Shown here piece after piece: positions 7,793-16,392 of a stretch of 39,604 nucleotides of DNA; positions within the stretch are counted from its first letter, which is position 1; the number at the start of each line of letters is the position of its first letter. The translations under genes were made by a program, and so were the position numbers. The DNA is from Spirochaetaceae bacterium (lineage in GTDB: Bacteria; Spirochaetota; Spirochaetia; Treponematales; Breznakiellaceae), in assembly GCA_031279015.1 (NCBI GenBank), contig JAITJI010000072.1, positions 1 through 39,604 on the forward strand, read 5' to 3'. The notes beneath the pieces were generated by a model that was not told the origin of the DNA, did no database searches, and saw nothing but the letters and a program-made list of their open reading frames with translations.

Positions 7793-8941
7793 TTATGTAT
7801 CTTCCTTTTCCTGTCTGCTCATACGAATAGACGGAAAATCTGCGGTTCGGCGGGTACGGCCTTTACGGTTCCGCCAGCTTTTCCGCGACCCTTCGGCAAT
7901 ACGGAAAAGCCCCGCGGCCAGAGGCCGGCAGGCATAGTCCCAGCTTCCCGGCCGGTGGATGATCCGGCCGCCAAAACCGGTCTTGAACCGGTAGAGTCCT
8001 GCCATGGGATGAAGGGGATTCTCGCTGGGGGGTATGCCGAAGAGGTCGTAGCGCAAACAGCCTGCCGCCCTGGCATCCCCCATGGCCCGCCACTGCAAAA
8101 GATAGGGGGCCATAAGATTCCGCTTCCTGTCCGAGGAAGCGCCGTAAAGGTATACCGCATCGGGTCCCCGAAAAAGGGTGATGATCGCTGCAACGGGCTC
8201 CCCTTCATGGGCGGCTATGTAGAGCCGGACTTCCTGTCCTCCGCCGGAATAATCCCGGCAATGGGAAAACAGAGTCCGGTAATATTCCAAACCATGGATG
8301 GCAATGCCGTCCCGCCTGCCGGTTTCCCGAAAGAGGGCGTAAAAAACCGGGAGCCCTCCCTCGTCCGCCCGGTGGATCTCTACCCCCTTCCGCTCCGCCA
8401 ATCTGATGTTATACCGCCATTTGGGTTTCATCTCCCCCAGCAGAACCGCTTCGGGTTTAGCCAGATCGATGATCACCGTATCCGGCGGCTGGACATCCGC
8501 CCCAGCCCGGTAAAAGGGCCTCCCCACCGGTGGCGGCGGGACACCGGCCCCTTCGCTGTACCAGGGGGGATCAAAACGGATAAAGGCGGTGTTCCCCGGA
8601 AAAAAGGGCTTCAAAGCCCGGGCGAGTTCTTCAAGGGCTTCCCGCCGCGCATCTTCCCCATCGACAGCCCCGGCGTCCGTATCCGTTCCGGGGGGGATGA
8701 CGAAATTCCCGGGAAGCTCCGGCCCCCAGGGTGCATAGGCAAAGTACAAACCCGGGACAAGACGGCGGCGCATCACCAACAGGGGCAGGGATTCCCCCCC
8801 AACCCACTCCGCCTGAAAACCCCGGGCTTCCCAGCCAAACCGGGCCTTAAACCCCCCCCAAAATCCTGACTGAAGAAAAGAGGCGGCCCGGTCACAAGTC
8901 TCAAGTTCCACCGGAACAATACGCTTCAAATAAAGGGCCAC
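7793..8941 (-). CDS. FemAB-family aminoacyl transferase (peptidoglycan bridge formation)
   Basis: A 382-residue protein of the FemAB/GNAT-fold family, which adds amino acids from aminoacyl-tRNA to the lipid II stem peptide. Features are the N-terminal FLQSGFWGGFKARFGW motif, a central KPKWRYNIRLAERKGVEI segment followed by FYALFRETGRRDGI, and a C-terminal domain with HEGEPVAAIITLF, YGASS and LLQWRAMGDARAAG, the normal order for the family. Treponemal peptidoglycan is known to carry a glycine branch on ornithine, so glycine transfer is a reasonable guess. The start codon is GTG at 8941, with GGAG 7 bases upstream; no in-frame ATG has a better site. The last ~30 residues are basic and unlike the family core. 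It lies 73 bp downstream of metG. Confidence 0.8.
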   Translation of the reverse strand: MALYLKRIVPVELETCDRAASFLQSGFWGGFKARFGWEARGFQAEWVGGESLPLLVMRRRLVPGLYFAYAPWGPELPGNFVIPPGTDTDAGAVDGEDARREALEELARALKPFFPGNTAFIRFDPPWYSEGAGVPPPPVGRPFYRAGADVQPPDTVIIDLAKPEAVLLGEMKPKWRYNIRLAERKGVEIHRADEGGLPVFYALFRETGRRDGIAIHGLEYYRTLFSHCRDYSGGGQEVRLYIAAHEGEPVAAIITLFRGPDAVYLYGASSDRKRNLMAPYLLQWRAMGDARAAGCLRYDLFGIPPSENPLHPMAGLYRFKTGFGGRIIHRPGSWDYACRPLAAGLFRIAEGSRKSWRNRKGRTRRTADFPSIRMSRQEKEDT

Positions 8942-9014
8942 CCTTGTACTCCATACCCGATTGTTCGTTGAGGGGCTTCAAAAACCGGCCAGGTTTTGGA
9001 ACCCCGCCATTGAT

Positions 9015-11375
9015 CTAGCGGACTGCACCTTGGACAACAATCCTCGTCTTGATGGGCTTACCCGCAAGAATCAGAGCCTTGCCGCCCGCCGTCACAGTAC
9101 CATCCTGTACCAAAAGGGGAACAGTGAAAAAGGTATCGATATCTATTTCCGGGGGAGGACTCCCCGGTCCGGCGCCATCCAGGCTTACCGGCGTACCCGT
9201 GGAAACGTCTCCGGCGTCCAGGACCTCTACCCGTTCTACGGTACCATCCGGCGCCAAAGCTCCGGGGGCCATACCGTTTTTATCGGAGGCCGCCAGAAGC
9301 ATACCCCGGCTTTCAACTCCCCGGAGTTTGGCGGGCTTGAGGTTATAAGCCACGATGATCCGCCTGCCCAGGAGTTCTTCTTCCCGGTAAAAGGGAACCA
9401 GTCCCGAAACGATGATCCGTTCCTCCCCGGCAATCTCCAGGGTTTCAATGTAGAGCTTATCCGCCTTGGGATGGCGTTCAATTTTGACAATTTGAGCAAC
9501 CCGGAGATCCAGGGTATTGACGAATCTCCTGCCCATCTCTTCAGAACCGGACGCCTCCGGAATCTCCGGAGCCTGTTCCGCCCCGGCCCTGCCAGCCTCC
9601 TGCCGTTCCTGCTGACTGCCGGAATAACGATTCCGCAGGGTTTCAATGACCTCATCCTCCAGTTTGGAAAAGAGAACCTCCGAACCGATAACCCGGCTCA
9701 GGCCACGGCTCATACCGGTGTCACTCCAGGAGAGGCCGCTCCCTTCGCTATGCCCCGGCCCACCCGAAAGGTCTGTCCCCCGGAGTGAAAGACCAAAAAA
9801 GGAGGCGATTCTGCCGGCTGCGGCGGGCATAAAGGGTTCAATTAGCACCGCAATATCCCGGACCACATGACAGAGATCTCCAATCAGGGCCGCCGCCGCT
9901 GCGGGGCCTTCCGGGTCTTCCGGACCGCCCTTCCGCCTCCGCCAGGGTTCGCCGTCCTGAAAGGTTTTATTGGCAAAGGAGGACAATTCAAAAATGGCCC
10001 TGAAGGCATCCCGCAGCTCCGCCCGCTCCAGTTTTTCCGTGATGTCCGCCTCATAACTCCGCACGGTCCCCCAAAAGGCCCCGTTTTCTTCACCGGAACC
10101 ACCAGCGCCTTCCGCCGCCGCTCCTCCGCCGGGGATCCTGCCGTCGTAGTAACGGGTCACAAAGGAGAGGGTCCGGTTCACCAGATTCCCCAGGTTGCCG
10201 ATAAGCTCCCCGTTCACCTTCTCCTGGAAATCCTTCCAGGTAAAGAGGGCGTCCGCCTTTTCCGGCCGGTTGTAGAAGATGTAGAACCGCCACACGTCGG
10301 TATTGATGCCGGTTTCCATCACATCGGTACCAAACACGCCAATGCCCTTCGATTTGGAGAACTTTCCGCTTTCATAGTTAAGATATTCGGTGCTGGACAT
10401 GTGGTGGAGCATGGTCCACTTTTCACCGGTCCCCAAAAGGCTTGAGGGGAAGATGACCGTATGAAAGGGGATATTATCCTTGCCGATAAACTGGAAGAGT
10501 TCCACCTCATCGGGATTCTTCCACCACTCATCCACAAACCGCCGCCAGTTCCCGGTGGTTTCCGCCCCCAGATTCCCGGAGATGGAAATATAGCCGATGG
10601 GGGCATCGAACCAGACGTAAAAGACCTTATCCTCATACCCCGGTTTTGGCACAGGAATACCCCACTTGAGGTCCCGGGTAATGGCCCGTTCCCGCAGGCC
10701 GTCCCGAATCCAGGCTTCGGTCATCCGGATGGCGTTATTCGCCCAGAAACCCCGTATTGAAGCGTCCCTGAGCCAGAGCTCCAGCCGGTCCCGGATCTTT
10801 GGAAGGTCGATATAGAGGTGCCTGGTAGGCTTCAGGGCCGGCCTGGAACCGCAGCTGGAACACCGGGGCTCCCGGAGTTCCGTGGGGTCCAGGAGTTTCC
10901 CGCAGGATTCACACTGATCTCCCCGGGCATCGGCGTACCCGCAGTGGGGACAGATTCCCCGGACATAACGATCCGCCAGAAAACGGCCGCAGGGATCGCA
11001 GTGCAGCTGTTCTATAGTCTTTTCAGAGATGTACCCCCGGGCGTCAAGTTTCTTGAAGATGTCCTGCACGATCTCCGTCTGAATAGGGGTGGAGGTACGG
11101 CCGAATTTGTCAAAGGCGATATTGAACCACCGGTAAATTGCCGAATGTATGGCGTAGTACCGATCACATAGTTCCCGGGGGCTGATCCCTTCTTCAGCAG
11201 CCCGGGTTTCCGTGGCGGTTCCATATTCATCGGTGCCACAGACATACTGGGTATTGTAATCCCGCAGCCGGCAAAAGCGGGCAAAGGCATCGGCGGATAA
11301 AACCTGGATCAGGTTCCCCAAATGAGGTACATTGTTGACATAGGGCAGGGCCGAGGTAATCAATCTGCGTTTCAT
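9015..11375 (-). CDS. metG: Methionyl-tRNA synthetase
   Basis: A 786-residue class I synthetase that charges tRNA-Met in the cytoplasm. Domains in order: a Rossmann catalytic core with HIGH-like PHLGN (17-21); a connective domain with eight cysteines in four CxxC pairs (126/129, 142/145, 155/158, 172/175), a double zinc-knuckle pattern; KFSKS (338-342); a helical anticodon-binding domain; and a C-terminal tRNA-binding/dimerisation OB fold starting near residue 640 (LDLRVAQIVKIERHPKADKL). Glycine-rich linkers near 425-445 and 600 make it longer than the E. coli enzyme. The ATG at 11375 has no spaced Shine-Dalgarno; the promoter lies directly against it, so a leaderless mRNA is likely. Confidence 0.97.
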   Translation of the reverse strand: MKRRLITSALPYVNNVPHLGNLIQVLSADAFARFCRLRDYNTQYVCGTDEYGTATETRAAEEGISPRELCDRYYAIHSAIYRWFNIAFDKFGRTSTPIQTEIVQDIFKKLDARGYISEKTIEQLHCDPCGRFLADRYVRGICPHCGYADARGDQCESCGKLLDPTELREPRCSSCGSRPALKPTRHLYIDLPKIRDRLELWLRDASIRGFWANNAIRMTEAWIRDGLRERAITRDLKWGIPVPKPGYEDKVFYVWFDAPIGYISISGNLGAETTGNWRRFVDEWWKNPDEVELFQFIGKDNIPFHTVIFPSSLLGTGEKWTMLHHMSSTEYLNYESGKFSKSKGIGVFGTDVMETGINTDVWRFYIFYNRPEKADALFTWKDFQEKVNGELIGNLGNLVNRTLSFVTRYYDGRIPGGGAAAEGAGGSGEENGAFWGTVRSYEADITEKLERAELRDAFRAIFELSSFANKTFQDGEPWRRRKGGPEDPEGPAAAAALIGDLCHVVRDIAVLIEPFMPAAAGRIASFFGLSLRGTDLSGGPGHSEGSGLSWSDTGMSRGLSRVIGSEVLFSKLEDEVIETLRNRYSGSQQERQEAGRAGAEQAPEIPEASGSEEMGRRFVNTLDLRVAQIVKIERHPKADKLYIETLEIAGEERIIVSGLVPFYREEELLGRRIIVAYNLKPAKLRGVESRGMLLAASDKNGMAPGALAPDGTVERVEVLDAGDVSTGTPVSLDGAGPGSPPPEIDIDTFFTVPLLVQDGTVTAGGKALILAGKPIKTRIVVQGAVR

Positions 11376-11381
11376 GTCCCA

Positions 11382-11410
11382 AGAATACAGGAAAGAGTCC
11401 GGGTATACAA
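11382..11410 (-). promoter_or_regulatory. metG promoter, predicted to start transcription at the ATG
   Basis: On the minus strand: -35 TTGTAT (11410-11405), 17-bp spacer, -10 TATTCT (11387-11382). Seven bases downstream of the -10 box is position 11375, the A of the metG start codon. No Shine-Dalgarno fits between, supporting a leaderless transcript. Confidence 0.55.
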
Positions 11411-11487
11411 GCAGGCAGGCTATGGTTCGTTTTTTACATGGCGCAACACGGCGGTCCGGGGTTTGCTCCCGGGGTCTTTTAGACCGG

Positions 11488-13452
11488 CTATTTCTGACTT
11501 ATTCTGAGGGTATAATCGGTTTCCCAGAAACCGTCCGGTTCCAGGACGATCCGGTTTACCAGCATGATGCAGGTAGACTGATACCTATTGGCTATCTGAT
11601 CGTTCATGCGGCAGGGAAGCCACAGGGGGTACAGCCATAGATCAAAGGCCCGGCCAGAATGCAGGGCGATGGTTACCTCGTTTTTGATATCCCGGAATTC
11701 AATATTCCCCACCTCTAAAAGTTCCTCTGCCCCGTCCACCGGCTTTAGAAGAACCGGCTCTTTGGCGCCGGAGCAGAAGCCGGATATCTGCTGGTAGGAA
11801 TCCCCCTCTCCGGGAAAGGCAAGATCGATCCGGGGAATAAAACAAAACCGTTCCGTCTCCTCTCCGTGGTTTATCAACCGGTACCGGACCGTAAGGGTAT
11901 CCTTTTTCAGTTGATATTTTTTTTCAATTTCCACAAGCCCAAAGGGCAGTTCCGGCCTGGGGGGAAGCCGGAAGCAGAGTTTCCCGTGAACCCGGTCCAG
12001 ATCCAGGACTTCGTACTGCTCTATCCCGCAACAACGTCCGGCAGGGTCCTCATAAAAACTGCCGGCGGCGGATTCTTTGGCAAGCTCCTGAATAGCACTG
12101 TCAAAGGGGGAGAGAAAATCCACAAAGGCAGTTCTACGGATATTCTCCACGGAGAAAGCATCCCCAGGGCCGGACCGGCGGGGGGCCATGGTATCCAGAT
12201 AATTCCAGGTTTTGGGGAGGTAGTCCAGTTCAAAAATACTGGCCCCCTGGCTTTTAATGTAACAATTGATGTGAACATCCTGAAAGAGATACTCCCATTC
12301 CCCGTCAAGGTCAAAGTCAAAGACCAAGAGGGAGGGGACAAAGGCTCCCTTTTCCCGGGTGATCCGTTCGGCAACCAGAAGAGCCCGGTATACGGCATTC
12401 CGGGTGGTATTACGGTAAATACCGCCGTATTGGGTTTGGCAAAACACATCGTAACCCTGGGCCTTCCAGAGTTCTTCCCGGGCGGTACGTTTGCGGGACT
12501 TATCCCCCCGAAGCTGGTTGATAAGCACATTAATGAACATCATCTTGGAGTAGATGCCATTGGCTTCAGGGTAGTTGATGAGGAACTGCCGGGGACTGCC
12601 CGCCTCGGTCCATCCGGCGGTTTCTCTCTCCCGGTTTTGGAAACTGAATTCCCCTTCCAAAGAATCGGAAAAAAAGGCCTTTTTGAGCCCCCGGAGCGTT
12701 TTGTACAGCTTCCCCGGGGTGGTAAATTCTACAAAGGAATCACAGCGGGCAAGGTCTTCAAAGAATGCCTGAATCTCTTCATCCGTGACGGATTTTTTGC
12801 TCCCCAATGCCAGGTCCGGAAACACCGAAATGATCCGTCTTCTCCCTTCGTCCGCCAGTTTTTTCAGAATCAGGGAGGGCTTTTCCCGGAAAAAATCGGC
12901 GGCGCAGCGATTTGAGAAAGGGAAAATAGTTATCAACTTCCCCTGATCCTCGCTGATACAGGGGGCATAAAGATCCGGCCCGGACAAACCCGCCCGCAGA
13001 AACTGCTCCTCACTGAGAAAGGTGTACCCCATACCACAGGCGTTCAAAACCCCCAGCAGATTCTGTTCCCAGGCAAGGGCGGACAGCCAGCAACCCTGAG
13101 GGCGTTTCCCAAACTCCCTGCGGAGGTAGGTGGTAAGCATTTCAATCTGGCCTATCTTGTCCGGCAGGGGCAAGAGGGGCAGCAGGGGCTCATAAAAACC
13201 ACCCCCCAGCAATTCCACCTGTTTCCGGGCAACCAGATCCTTCATGAGCATAAAAAATTCGGGATGGATTTTTTCTATCCGCTGGAGTAAAACCCCGGAA
13301 TAATGCAAAACCGCCTGAATCGCAGGGTATTTATTCAAATTGACAACAAAAGGTTTCAGCTTTTTTGTATATATCCATTCCAATTCATCATCCCCGGTTC
13401 CCACGGGGACATGATTGTAAGAACCAATAATTAATTTTAGAGGAAATTCCAT
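11488..13452 (-). CDS. GH57-family (alpha-amylase/4-alpha-glucanotransferase-like) protein, nucleophile missing
   Basis: A 654-residue protein, the length of Thermococcus 4-alpha-glucanotransferase (about 659), with the same plan: an N-terminal glycoside hydrolase family 57 barrel (motif NHVPVG at 13-18, usually HNHQPVG), then helical and C-terminal beta domains. Conserved region 3, normally WLTER-VW, reads WLSALAW at 122-128, so the nucleophile glutamate (E123 in the Thermococcus enzyme) is alanine A125. A DGEWEYL segment corresponds to region 4, where the acid/base aspartate may be retained. GH57-like proteins lacking catalytic residues are known; this one may bind glucan, act in regulation, or use a different residue such as E129. 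It follows rnfA on the same strand but a terminator-like hairpin stands between. Confidence 0.8.
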   Translation of the reverse strand: MEFPLKLIIGSYNHVPVGTGDDELEWIYTKKLKPFVVNLNKYPAIQAVLHYSGVLLQRIEKIHPEFFMLMKDLVARKQVELLGGGFYEPLLPLLPLPDKIGQIEMLTTYLRREFGKRPQGCWLSALAWEQNLLGVLNACGMGYTFLSEEQFLRAGLSGPDLYAPCISEDQGKLITIFPFSNRCAADFFREKPSLILKKLADEGRRRIISVFPDLALGSKKSVTDEEIQAFFEDLARCDSFVEFTTPGKLYKTLRGLKKAFFSDSLEGEFSFQNRERETAGWTEAGSPRQFLINYPEANGIYSKMMFINVLINQLRGDKSRKRTAREELWKAQGYDVFCQTQYGGIYRNTTRNAVYRALLVAERITREKGAFVPSLLVFDFDLDGEWEYLFQDVHINCYIKSQGASIFELDYLPKTWNYLDTMAPRRSGPGDAFSVENIRRTAFVDFLSPFDSAIQELAKESAAGSFYEDPAGRCCGIEQYEVLDLDRVHGKLCFRLPPRPELPFGLVEIEKKYQLKKDTLTVRYRLINHGEETERFCFIPRIDLAFPGEGDSYQQISGFCSGAKEPVLLKPVDGAEELLEVGNIEFRDIKNEVTIALHSGRAFDLWLYPLWLPCRMNDQIANRYQSTCIMLVNRIVLEPDGFWETDYTLRISQK

Positions 13453-13532
13453 ATTATCAAAACATCCTATTATTCCTGTTACCAGTCTAGACTACTTTTC
13501 CGTTTCTGAAAAGGGAAAAAAGGAATTTCTGT

Positions 13533-13550
13533 AAAAAAACAGGACCTGTT
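13533..13550 (-). terminator. Small rho-independent terminator after rnfA
   Basis: Reading the minus strand, AACAG-GTC-CTGTT (13550-13538) forms a 5-bp stem with a 3-base loop and runs into seven Ts (paired T bases plus 13537-13533). It begins 10 bp after the rnfA stop. The stem is short, so termination may be partial. Confidence 0.45.
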
Positions 13551-13559
13551 ATGGACAGC

Positions 13560-14141
13560 CTATACACCCAAAACCCGCAGCAAGATGACCGCCACGGATG
13601 AGGATATGAGGGAAAGCAAACCCATGGAGACAAACAGCAGGGGCATACCCCGCAGTATAGGGGGAATCGTTTCTATGGAAGAACGCCTGTAGATCGCGTT
13701 CAAAATGCGGGCGGCGGCGAAACTGCCCAGGGAAAACCCAAGGGAGAGAACTACCGCCCCGGCAAAAGAGCCGGCCAGGCGCATGGTGAGGAAGAAGGCC
13801 GCAATGGCAAGTCCGTCATGGACGCTCTTACCGGAGGTTTCCGGCCTATCCTGCCCGGGGAGAACAAGATATTTCGCCGCCTTTTCAAAACCCTGCCGAA
13901 CCGCTACAATGAGGGGAAAGACCAGAAAATATTCAAAAAACCCCAGGGAAAGGGGACTAAGGATATATATAAAAAACAGCCAGAGCAGGAGTACCGTCAC
14001 AAAAAGAAGGAACCACTGGAAAAGGGTATACCGTACCGGTCTTTGGTCTTCGGCTTCAAAATTTTGGATTCCCAGACCAAATTGCAGGAGGGGATTAAGG
14101 GAAAGACCTGAAAAGATCGCCAGAATCGCCAGTGCGCTCAT
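13560..14141 (-). CDS. rnfA: RnfA-like electron transport complex subunit, without cysteines
   Basis: A 193-residue polytopic membrane protein with about six hydrophobic segments, the size of RnfA/NqrE. In that family a cysteine in LGxCPF (near residue 25) and one in PLIxxNC help bind an intramembrane iron-sulfur cluster with RnfE. Here the sites read LGIQNF (Q26) and PLIVAVR (R82), and the protein has no cysteine anywhere. The C-terminal half, including the FSLGSFAAARI segment, still fits the family. The ATG overlaps the rnfE stop (ATGA), so it is the last gene of the operon. The symbol rests on position and fold; normal redox function is doubtful. Confidence 0.75.
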   Translation of the reverse strand: MSALAILAIFSGLSLNPLLQFGLGIQNFEAEDQRPVRYTLFQWFLLFVTVLLLWLFFIYILSPLSLGFFEYFLVFPLIVAVRQGFEKAAKYLVLPGQDRPETSGKSVHDGLAIAAFFLTMRLAGSFAGAVVLSLGFSLGSFAAARILNAIYRRSSIETIPPILRGMPLLFVSMGLLSLISSSVAVILLRVLGV

Positions 14142-14773
14142 AGGTTTCCCTCCGTATGGATATAACGGCTTCTAAAACGACGGAAGAGGGCAATGCCGTA
14201 GCCCAAAAGCAGTAATGCCCCGGCGGATCCGCTGATTATCCGTACCGGGGAAAACAATTCACCGGATCCGCTAAACAGCTCGATTATACCCCGTAGACCC
14301 CCGGGCAGGGAAAGGGAACCGTAACCCAGGGGTTCCCGAATCAGGGCCAGGGCGAGGATGAGCCCCCCCAGGGTCAGGGCCTCAAACACCACCCGCAACA
14401 CCCCTTCATCAGGGGCCAGGCCCTTCACCCGGTCAACGACTTCGGAGCTGATACAGGACACCGGCGCCAGGGCGATAATGAGGGCGGTTTCGATGGCGAG
14501 GAAGGGACTGGTCAGGGTCAATACCAGGAGATACAAACTGCTGAACAGGGCCGATAAAAACACGACGATCAGATTCTTTCCCTTTTTGGGGAAAAAGGGC
14601 CCGGCAAAACAGCAGACCAGGGCAGTCAATCCGTAGACCCACACCAGGACGCCCAGGGCGATGAAGGCAAAGGCGGTCCGGCTTGAGGCCATTACCAATA
14701 AACCCGCGCTTGTAAGGGTCGATAGGGGGGCGTAGGAACCCCAAAACAAATGGTTTTGATACCGCTGCATCAT
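14138..14773 (-). CDS. rnfE: RnfE/NqrD-like electron transport complex subunit
   Basis: A 211-residue membrane protein with about six helices, matching RnfE in size and place. The first ligand motif of the family (LGLCPxLA) is replaced by WGSYAPLS around residues 11-18, with no cysteine. Cysteines remain at 54, 55 and 107; C107 (APVSCISSE) lies near where the second ligand is expected, but the flanking residues do not match PLIxxNC. LTLGGLILALALIREPLGYGSL in the second half resembles the conserved RExLGxGS region of the family. The ATG overlaps the rnfG stop; two successive ATG codons are present and the first is used here. Confidence 0.75.
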   Translation of the reverse strand: MMQRYQNHLFWGSYAPLSTLTSAGLLVMASSRTAFAFIALGVLVWVYGLTALVCCFAGPFFPKKGKNLIVVFLSALFSSLYLLVLTLTSPFLAIETALIIALAPVSCISSEVVDRVKGLAPDEGVLRVVFEALTLGGLILALALIREPLGYGSLSLPGGLRGIIELFSGSGELFSPVRIISGSAGALLLLGYGIALFRRFRSRYIHTEGNL

Positions 14774-15297
14774 TGGATCCTGCCTTGAGAAATGGCGGTC
14801 ATGGCGCTGCGGAGCACCGTATTACCGGCTTCGATACGCCGGGTATAGATCCGCAGAGTCTCCGGGGGCAGCCGGTCCAGGACCTTTGCCGAGTGATTGC
14901 TCAGGGGTACAAGGGCATTGACCGCCCCCCCGGGGGAAACAACTGCAAAAAACGAGGCGGGGATCCCGTCGAACATTATAGGGAAAACCAGACCCCAGTC
15001 TTCGGAGTTGGCCAGGGTAAACCAGCTGCCTAACCGGGTAGCCCTACCGGGCATCTGCCAGGGAAGAATCGGGGCCTCCAGGCGCAGGGACAGCCCGGAA
15101 GTCGTCAGCACTCTGTTTACCGAATTTAGGAGAATCCTCCCCCGAATCGGCTGGGTAAAGAACCAGGACAGGCTCCCCAGAAGGAGTATAACCGCTATCC
15201 AGGCGGCGAAGATCCCCATATTCCGGAAATTCCCCGGCCTTCCCTCTTCCGGTCCTGTCCCGGGGGATTTCACCGGCAGGACATGTTCCCGGTTCAC
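14770..15297 (-). CDS. rnfG: RnfG-like subunit with a degenerate flavinylation motif
   Basis: A 175-residue protein with one membrane helix (about 28-48) followed by an extracytoplasmic domain, as in RnfG/NqrC. RnfG normally carries FMN on the last threonine of SGAT near its C-terminus, attached by ApbE. The matching place reads A157-G158-N159-T160 in IEAGNTVLRSAM: the threonine is kept but S, A and the upstream D of the consensus are lost. Covalent flavin attachment is therefore uncertain. The protein is shorter than usual (about 200). The start codon is GTG, overlapping the rnfD stop as GTGA. Assignment depends on gene order and topology. Confidence 0.65.
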   Translation of the reverse strand: MNREHVLPVKSPGTGPEEGRPGNFRNMGIFAAWIAVILLLGSLSWFFTQPIRGRILLNSVNRVLTTSGLSLRLEAPILPWQMPGRATRLGSWFTLANSEDWGLVFPIMFDGIPASFFAVVSPGGAVNALVPLSNHSAKVLDRLPPETLRIYTRRIEAGNTVLRSAMTAISQGRIQ

Positions 15298-16391
15298 GGA
15301 TTCCTCCTTGTTTCAACGGGCCAATACCGGTACAGTTTTTGGCGCTCAAACTCCCGGACAGCGGGGGTCAGGGCGTTGAAGAGAACAACGGCAAAAAAGG
15401 CGCCGTAGGGTTCACCCCCGGGATACCGGAAGACAAAGGCAAATATCCCCGTCAGGCAGGCGAAGATCCCCGAAGCGATTCCCGATTTTGGGCCTGTGGC
15501 CGGATCGGACGCCAGGAGGAATGCCGCCGGGATAATCCCGCCGGAAAAGAGGGCAAAGAGGATATCCCCCTGTCCCAGGCTTCCCCCCAAGGGCAGGGCG
15601 CCAAAGAACCGCACCGCCAGGCTGTAACAGACAAGGAATGCCAGGGGAACCCGCATACGGCTTACCCGGAAAGCGATAATGAGGATGGTCCCCAGGAGCA
15701 GAGCCAGAAGCCCCCGGTCTGCGATAATACCCGGTTCACGGAACAACAGGAGATCAATATACCCGACGGGTAATTCGGAATTGGTAAATGCAAAAATCGT
15801 GTCGTTCAAAAAGGCGGTAAAGCCGGCAACCCCGGAAAGAACCGCTGATGGTACGGAATTGGCCCGCAGTATCTCCAGGGGAGAAACCGGAGGCCCCGTT
15901 AGTCCCCGGCCAAGGCTGCCGTAAAACAGGGCCAGGGGGGAACCTTCCAGCGCCCGCTCAAAGGCATCGGGCCATGAAAAACGGACAAAGAGCCAGCCCC
16001 CCAGGGCGGTATTCAACCAGTTTGATCCCAGGCCGCCAAAGCTGTGTTTCACCACGATCATGGCAAAGAGGGCGCCTATGAAGGCCTGGAAGGGGCCTAA
16101 GGTGTTGGGAAGCAGCAGCGCAAAGATCAGGGCCGAGGCAACAGCGCTCCCATCCCACAGAGTCCGGACTCTGCACTTGCGGTTGCAGATCCATTCCACC
16201 GCCACAGCGGCAAGGACTGCGGCAAGGGCAAGCTGCAGGGAAACAAAAGAATCCGTCAGAGAGGATTGAAGTACAGCAAGACCCGCACAGAAACTGACCA
16301 GACACATCCGTTCGACGGTTGACCGGGAGAGGTTTACCTGGGGCCGCTGAAACGGGGCCCGCACTGACAAAGCAGCATCCCTGTTCAGCAT
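15294..16391 (-). CDS. rnfD: RnfD-like electron transport complex subunit
   Basis: A 365-residue polytopic protein of the RnfD/NqrB family. Clear family blocks are LGSNWLNTALGGWLFVRFSWP (around 121-141) and GGIIPAAFLLASDPATGPKS in the C-terminal third, followed by GIFAFVFRYPGGEPYG and LFNALTPAV. In normal RnfD, FMN is attached to the threonine of SGATPL. The corresponding segment here is TGPPVSPLEIL (165-175): PL is preceded by serine S170 but SGAT itself is gone. The ATG is one base after the rnfC stop. The fold assignment is firm; the loss of the canonical flavin site is seen directly by motif. Confidence 0.85.
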   Translation of the reverse strand: MLNRDAALSVRAPFQRPQVNLSRSTVERMCLVSFCAGLAVLQSSLTDSFVSLQLALAAVLAAVAVEWICNRKCRVRTLWDGSAVASALIFALLLPNTLGPFQAFIGALFAMIVVKHSFGGLGSNWLNTALGGWLFVRFSWPDAFERALEGSPLALFYGSLGRGLTGPPVSPLEILRANSVPSAVLSGVAGFTAFLNDTIFAFTNSELPVGYIDLLLFREPGIIADRGLLALLLGTILIIAFRVSRMRVPLAFLVCYSLAVRFFGALPLGGSLGQGDILFALFSGGIIPAAFLLASDPATGPKSGIASGIFACLTGIFAFVFRYPGGEPYGAFFAVVLFNALTPAVREFERQKLYRYWPVETRRNP

Positions 16392-16392
16392 A

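Noticed and set aside
7955-8869. 304-codon plus-strand frame over the FemAB-type gene
   Set aside because: The minus-strand frame has the family motifs and a ribosome binding site; the plus frame has neither.
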